A stretch of DNA of 64,000 bases from Lates calcarifer. Its lineage: Eukaryota; Chordata; Actinopteri; Centropomidae. This document shows, one piece after another, positions 58,634 through 64,000 of the stretch. The stretch covers positions 1,507,149 to 1,571,148 of the forward strand of contig NC_066850.1 of the NCBI RefSeq assembly GCF_001640805.2. The letters are read 5' to 3'. The notes beneath the pieces are model-generated. The model searched no databases and was not told where the DNA came from. It saw nothing but the letters and a program-made list of their open reading frames with translations. The translations under genes and the position numbers were made by a program. The number at the start of each line of letters is the position of its first letter. The stretch's first letter is position 1.

Positions 58634-58636
58634 ACA
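58589..58636. repeat. Compound (CT)n(CA)n microsatellite
   Basis: Ten CT units (58589-58608), then fourteen CA units. Confidence 0.98.
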
Positions 58637-58639
58637 GCA

Positions 58640-59660
58640 CTATAATGACAACAGGATTCTATTGTTTCCTAATAGCTATTAGAGTTTTGTGGTGTGGTTT
58701 CTCACTTATATTCCAGTTCCTCATTGAAGTGGTAAGAGTATGTGAAAGTGCAGTCTTATCTCATGCAAATCCCTGGTAATATAAAGCACTGTTATATAGT
58801 GGTGGGTTGAGAGTGAGTCAGTTTTTTGTAGCTGCTTATTTCAGCTCCATTCCTTCCTCCATCAGTTAGAGCTCACAGTGTTTTAGAGGGATTATCATTT
58901 ATTAATTCAAGAATTTCAGCTTATCTTTTTAGTTGTAATGTAGTAATGCAAGGATACATGAGAACTTAGTTGACTGCTGAAATTCAGAGTAATACATTTT
59001 ATCATTTCATATACTATCAGTTGTTTTTCCACAGAGGAAATATAACCGCATTAATAGTCTGATGAAACAGTCTGTATCCAAGAGGATGCTTTGGCTTGGC
59101 AAGGCATTTTAGCCTACAGGGACATCTACGATTTGTACGTCAGATTCAAGTAATGACACGTATTAAGCAGTTTAAATAAGGTCAACTCTGTCAAATCATG
59201 AAAAACGACGATAGTAATGAATAACCTACCTCTAGACATGTGGGAGAGAAGGTTCTGTACTGTTTTTGACAACCCTACGTAGCCCTGAAACAGCATAATT
59301 CCTCAACAGACTCTAATCAGCCTGTGAGTAGGGAGGGGATTTACAGAAAATCCACTTGAACATCAGAATAATTGGCTACATATGCAGGGATATAGGCCGG
59401 ACAAAAAGCATAATAAAGATTGACAGATACACATGTAAGGCTGAACAGTAGCTGCATTGAAACAGCAATTATTTTCATTTTGCAATGATTTATCCAAAAT
59501 TAGATGCCTACTATTTTGGAAGAGAATGAATAGAACATTTAATAGCAACTGTTGGATGAATACTGGTGACTGGAGTCTAGCTCAAGTTTCCAAACTCAAG
59601 GCAAACCCAGATAGCTTCATTGATCTTGTGAGAGGTTTCCTGTGTAGTCGGGGAGCACAC
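58640..59660. other. AT-rich noncoding, possible conserved block
   Basis: Repeat-free. 59040-59200 has TTAAGCAGTTTAAATAAGGT and TCTGTCAAATCATG words that could be regulatory, but nothing can be assigned. Short frames are unremarkable. Confidence 0.35.
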
Positions 59661-59661
59661 T

Positions 59662-60000
59662 AAGAGACTGAGAGTCTACAGCCATGCTAGCAGCTCTTTG
59701 AGGCTTAATTTGGCACAGCAGTGCTTTGAGCTAAAGCTAACATCAGCAAGCTAACATGCTCACACTAAAAACGTGAACATGCTAATATTTAAGGTGCTAA
59801 GTATCGGCATACTCATGTTCACCGCCATACTTTAGTATGTTTGCATGCTAATGTTGTACTGTTAGCATTGGATATGTCAAAAAAAGTGAGGATATATCAT
59901 CTGAGAACCACAATTTGTACGATTTGTCCTCTTGGCACCATGAATGTCTGTACCAAATTTCATGGCAATCTGTCAAATAGTTGTTGGGACTGCCCACTCA
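59662..60000 (+). mobile_element. B-family dispersed repeat, near full length
   Basis: CTAAGAGACTGAGAGTCTAC, AGCCATGCTAGCAGCTCTTT, 'GAGCTAAAGCTAACATCAGC', ATACTCATGTTCACCGCCAT, TTGCATGCTAATGTTGTACT, then CACCATGAATGTCTGTACCA and AATTTCATGGCAATCTGTCA with AATAGTTGTTGGGACTGCC. This is the best-preserved 3' module in the window. Confidence 0.85.
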
Positions 60001-60004
60001 TGAT

Positions 60005-61395
60005 TTTACCTGAAAAATGTGGAAGTGGAGTTCTGAACAAGAAGAATTTAAAGGGAAGTTTCTGAACCCAATCCCCACCAGAGCTCCCATCCCAGTTACT
60101 TGACTATTTCCTGCATTTTATTGCACTTTTATTGCTGCTTCTATTGTCACAGAGGTGTGTAGGTAACACCCTGCAGTGGTTAACAAATCTCAGCAGAGGG
60201 TTTTATGACTAGAAACTTAAATTAGACTCAGCCTGTGAGTGTCGGGGAATATTAACACTGATCTGGTGAGACCACAGAGCAGCACTTCCATGGATCTGAT
60301 ATACAGCAGCGAGTCGAGCTGGTGGGCCTTGTTGGCGAAGGCTAAAGATCCATTTCCTGGTGTGAAAAGCTGCTGAGAGGCGTCTGTCAGTGTGAATGGG
60401 GCTGAATGGGGCTGAATAGTGGAATCATAATGGATGTGAATTGAGACGTGGATGGGCTTTTTGTGAAGCAGATATGTGTGTCGGCTGGTTTGTCAGCCGT
60501 TGCGCATATGGCCTATGCTAATAGAACATTCCTGATTAACATCAGACACACATATGACTTTGTTTATCAAAGTTACTTAATGTAGAGAGATTTGTCACGT
60601 GGATGTTGGTTTAATCTTAGATCAGATGCAGTCACAGTCTTCATCAGAAAATCAGGTTTCACTTTCAGAGTTTGAAATGCCCCCATGGTGATTTGTTTGT
60701 CTGGACTCGTCAGCTTTGGTTCAGCAGTGTTACTTGTTGTGTTAGGAACTTTTTCAGGATTTTTTCAACTAGCTATCACTCTTTTCAATCAATGAGTAGA
60801 TTGTAGTTGAATTTCTTGCTTAAGGCATCAGATATACTTCAAATGACGTGCTTGGCAGATCATTAAATAGTGTCTGCCCTCCCATTACACCTTTTTGGCA
60901 TCAGAATCGCAGGGTTTGCGTCCAACAATTTGCATGAAACAAACTGACAAGTGCAGCGATTGGCCATGGTGTTTTTGATTCTTCATACATCTTCTTACAT
61001 CTCATTAATTTGCACTTTATGTTACTTTAACATCACGAATGGTCTGTTTGAGTTTGTCATTTTGTGACAAAGTGTCCTGCAACAAGTTGAGACATGTCAG
61101 TGTCCTTGTTGATTTCTGTTTTTAACAAGCAGAGGGACGTCTCCCCTGATATTTGCATTCTAAGGGATCAGTTAAACCCTTTCTTGCCTCCTGGGGATGA
61201 AGCACAGTGCTGATAGTTGAGTCCAGGTGTGAATGACTGTTAGGAACGCAACTGAAGCACGTCAGTGCTGGAAAAGAGCTCGTCTGCTCAGCACAATAAA
61301 AGGTTAAGAAAAGGCCAAATTACCAGTCGAGTTCTGTTCCAAAAGATAGATGAAATGTGCAGCCAGAAGAAGTGAGTAAGTGTGCCAGGTATGTG
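60005..61395. other. Noncoding stretch, no gene seen
   Basis: Two GGGGCTGAAT units in tandem near 60399-60418, and two exact octamers ATTTGCAT at 60928-60935 and 61151-61158. No gene or family. Confidence 0.45.
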
Positions 61396-61400
61396 TAAGA

Positions 61401-61421
61401 GTGTGTGTGTGTGTGTGTGTG
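61401..61421. repeat. (GT)n microsatellite
   Basis: About ten and a half GT units. Confidence 0.97.
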
Positions 61422-61424
61422 CAG

Positions 61425-62365
61425 GCAGCGTGTAGTCTAGACTTGGTCTTGGATTTCAAGTATAGAAAAGGCCACTAGATCTTGTCTGAACCCCAGTCCA
61501 AAGCTTTTGCTGTGGAAAGAAAACTCTGAAAGTTCTTTGAGAGACTTGATCTAAAGGTTTCAGTCCAAATTACTTCTGACTTTGCAGAGTTTAGGGATAG
61601 ACTGATATTTTGGGCAGTTATCGCCCTTTCATTCGATACTGGATCAGTGAAATCCATTTTGTTTTCCTGTCTTGGAACAGTCGTGGGTGAATCAGTGAGG
61701 CTGCTGTGAAATATGAAGCTGCTAGAGAAGTGAGTACTTGCCATTTTCCAACATCAGAAATGTCAAATCCAAAGCAGAGCTGTTGGTGGAACTGATGTGC
61801 TATGTGTGCATTATGTGTTTGTATTGTATTAGTAAGGCTGGGGTTAAAGGTCACTGCATAAACCCTCCATTTGTAAAATCCTGCTCATCAGCCTCAGCCA
61901 TGTGAATGAGGCCAGAACATCATCCATTCAGCACATGGATACGATTCTTTTAAGAGAGGAGGAAGCTGCAGGATAATCACATGACGTAGATGGCAACATG
62001 GTGGTTCTTTCCCATTTTGTGAAGGAAAGTTCTGGTCTTCTCAGAAGTCAAAAACCCCCTTCCATTATCTTCTTTTGTTTTAAAGGATAAACAAACTGAC
62101 ACCTACGAGTAATAAGACTAAAAAAGAATTTCAGAAGTTTCTTGCTCCGTTGCACTCTCTCCTATTTCCTAAGAGGAAGAAGAGGAGACAGCAAGGTCAA
62201 CTGTCCTCTTGTGTTTTCTAAAGAACCATGGGCCTTTGGCCACAAGCCCAGGCCCAGTCTGAAGGGCTGATATCTGCCTATTGTCTGGGGAAAAGCCACT
62301 CATCCTCGGACCTGTCCTCCATTCACACAAGAGCATTCCTCACCCACTCATTGCCTGTTTTTGTT
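61425..62365. other. Noncoding stretch, no gene seen
   Basis: The - strand frames at 61475-61854 overlap and lack domains. Nothing else seen. Confidence 0.45.
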
Positions 62366-62369
62366 ATTT

Positions 62370-62980
62370 GAATTAAGTGCTTGTGTCTATCACAAAAATC
62401 CGCCCACCTCAAATAAGATTTCCAGAGCTTTTCAAAATGTATATTCAGATAAATCTCTCAGGAGACTCCGTGCACATCTTTTGGAGGGTTAAAAACAAAG
62501 TGGCTTTTGCAGGGCTGCGCCAAGACCCCTGGAAAACTTGAGAGCTTTTCTGAAAGGTTTACCCTCTGACTGGACTGCCAAGCTTCTCTCTCAATTTCAA
62601 ATATGCGTTGTCATGCCAGGAAAGAAGGACGTGTTGGCGAAGCACATAGACTCATCTCATCTCTATGCACACAGAGAATCTCTCGCTCTATCTCCCTCCT
62701 CTGTGCTAGTTAGCTAACGGAGTCATTTCTCATTTGTAACAGGTAATTTGGCAAGTGACAAACAGCTCTGTTGCCCTCTCCGCAAGTCAGTGTGTGGGGT
62801 TGTCAGGGGAGAGGGAGCCTTTGTCTGCTGGACAATTGAGCAAACTCATTTGTCATTTTAGACTCTTTAAATGAAGCCATTGCTGCTTTTCAGCCTTTCA
62901 CAATGATGGATGATACACAACTTGTCCAGATAAATCACACGAGACTTCTCCTAAATATCAAGTACATTTTTGGTCCTTTA
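62370..62980. promoter_or_regulatory. Candidate conserved noncoding cluster
   Basis: Two repeat-free parts, about 62370-62640 and 62830-62980. The second has GCTGGACAATTGAGCAAACT, TCATTTGTCATTTTAGACTC and 'CAGCCTTTCACAATGATGGA', with ACAAT cores of the kind SOX proteins bind. Inference only. Confidence 0.22.
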
Positions 62981-62984
62981 TCCA

Positions 62985-63575
62985 CTGATGTTTGAGCAGC
63001 TTTTTTCACATGGCAGATGTCTCATTTTGGAACAACACTTTTAAATTTTTAGTTCTGCTGGATTGTCAGGGGTTTCCTGAAGTTAAGTGCTCACAATACA
63101 TGCATGACAATAACGTCATTGTTGTTCGGCTGAAGTGAGAGATGAGGGCGGGGGACCCCTCTCCTCTCACTCATTCAGATCTCCAAAATAGGAAGGGGGT
63201 GGCAGCGGCGGTGACGGGGTGAGCAAACAGGTCCCCTGCGTGAGAATCTTCCTGAGATGGATGAGGTTGACTCAGGAGGAAGCACAGTCAATATTTAACC
63301 AGAAAAACACCAACAAGACATGAGTCAAATTTTGGAAAAGAAAAATCATTAGCTGCTTCTAAATGATTCAATGCTTCCAACACAGAGAGTCCAGTGTTAA
63401 CATGTTGGCAAACAAACTGATCAGTATTTTTATATAAGAATGGATCACATGAGTGTAATTTTGAGCAGCAGCATGCAGCTGTTTTCTACCTGACTATCAA
63501 AGTTTGTAACAAGCTGGTGAACGTAGCGACGTAGCGCGTAGCAGCTAAATAACTGTATATTTTCTCCAGCGTCTG
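62985..63575. other. Noncoding stretch, no gene seen
   Basis: CpG-richer patch at 63145-63240 (GAGGGCGGGGGACC, GGCAGCGGCGGTGACGGGG). The - strand frame at 63445-63666 has no domain. Confidence 0.4.
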
Positions 63576-63579
63576 TATG

Positions 63580-63603
63580 CTGCCCCCAAGTGGCCAAAAA
63601 AAA
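63580..63603 (+). mobile_element. Repeat-end fragment
   Basis: GCTGCCCCCAAGTGGCCAAA followed by A bases is a word typical of the 3' end of fish repeats. The rest is not visible. Confidence 0.35.
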
Positions 63604-63799
63604 TCTTATTACAGATTTAAATAAACTAATGTCCTTTTGAAAGTACCATCTCAGGGGACACGTCACTCTGGTTGTTCAGTAATGAGTCATTTTCTAAAAT
63701 GAAGTCTCATTTTCATCAAATAGCATTTATGATCAAACCCTTAAGTACTGTAATTTTTCCCAAATTTGTGCACAATTGATGAGTTTTGTCTTTGAGATA

Positions 63800-63930
63800 A
63801 TGAAGCAGCTGGGCCAGGAACATTTGTGGTGATCGCCACGTGATCTAATTAGCAGCTGAGTACAAATTAATGTGACATTAGTAGAGCAAATGACACAGAG
63901 AACAGGGCGGCACAGTCACTTGTATTATAA
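63800..63930. promoter_or_regulatory. Candidate regulatory block with E-boxes
   Basis: Near-palindrome GTGGTGATCGCCAC (63826-63839) overlaps a CACGTG E-box (63837-63842), followed at once by TAATTAG (63846-63852) and CAGCTG (63853-63858). Dense known-type sites in 33 bases; activity is inferred. Confidence 0.3.
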
Positions 63931-64000
63931 ATAGACATTTTGTTTAGGAGGGAGATAAAGAGGAGTTAGGAGGAACAATAGAGTTAAAGCTCATTAAGTT

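Overview
The window looks like nuclear DNA from a ray-finned fish, probably a percomorph teleost. Three things suggest this: very many (CA)n, (GA)n and compound (CT)n(CA)n microsatellites; general CpG scarcity with TpG/CpA excess, as in a methylated vertebrate genome; and several short dispersed repeats that I recognise from memory as common in percomorph genomes. Family links rest on motif recognition, not on a database search.

No protein-coding gene can be supported. The open frames are short, and many run through CA/GA repeats, through dispersed repeats, or start at non-ATG codons. There is no convincing exon chain, tRNA, rRNA or known microRNA. The window is best read as a gene desert or part of a very large intron. 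Two places could belong to a transcription unit. One is a promoter-like block with a CCAAT box and a likely non-coding first exon on the + strand, ending in a consensus splice donor at 50755/50756. The other is a coding-like open frame on the - strand at about 12966-13160.

Layout. 1-12 kb: noncoding DNA with a foldback element (1619-1884), two copies of an A-family repeat (6335-6725 and, reversed, 9541-9908) and fragments of a B-family repeat. 12-13.5 kb: purine and G-rich tracts, the - strand open frame, then an AT-rich block with homeodomain-type cores. 15-28 kb: repeat-rich, with a SINE/LINE-type tail, a C-family repeat and three long B-family copies (17172-17600, 24220-24632, 27462-27736). 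28.6-37 kb: mostly unique, with a D-type repeat and candidate conserved noncoding blocks at 34.1-34.9 kb. 37-41 kb: long CA arrays. 41.3-42.4 kb: a small perfect hairpin and an unclassified CpG-richer segment. 44-50 kb: purine tracts, dispersed repeat pieces and CpG-rich patches. 50.4-50.9 kb: the promoter/exon candidate. 51-60 kb: compound microsatellites, more A- and B-family copies, and a local duplication (58072/58273). 60-64 kb: mostly unique, AT-rich, possibly regulatory.

I see no operon-like or multi-gene system. The points most worth checking are the promoter/first exon, the - strand open frame and the foldback element. Conserved noncoding calls are inferences from composition and motifs and need cross-species alignment.
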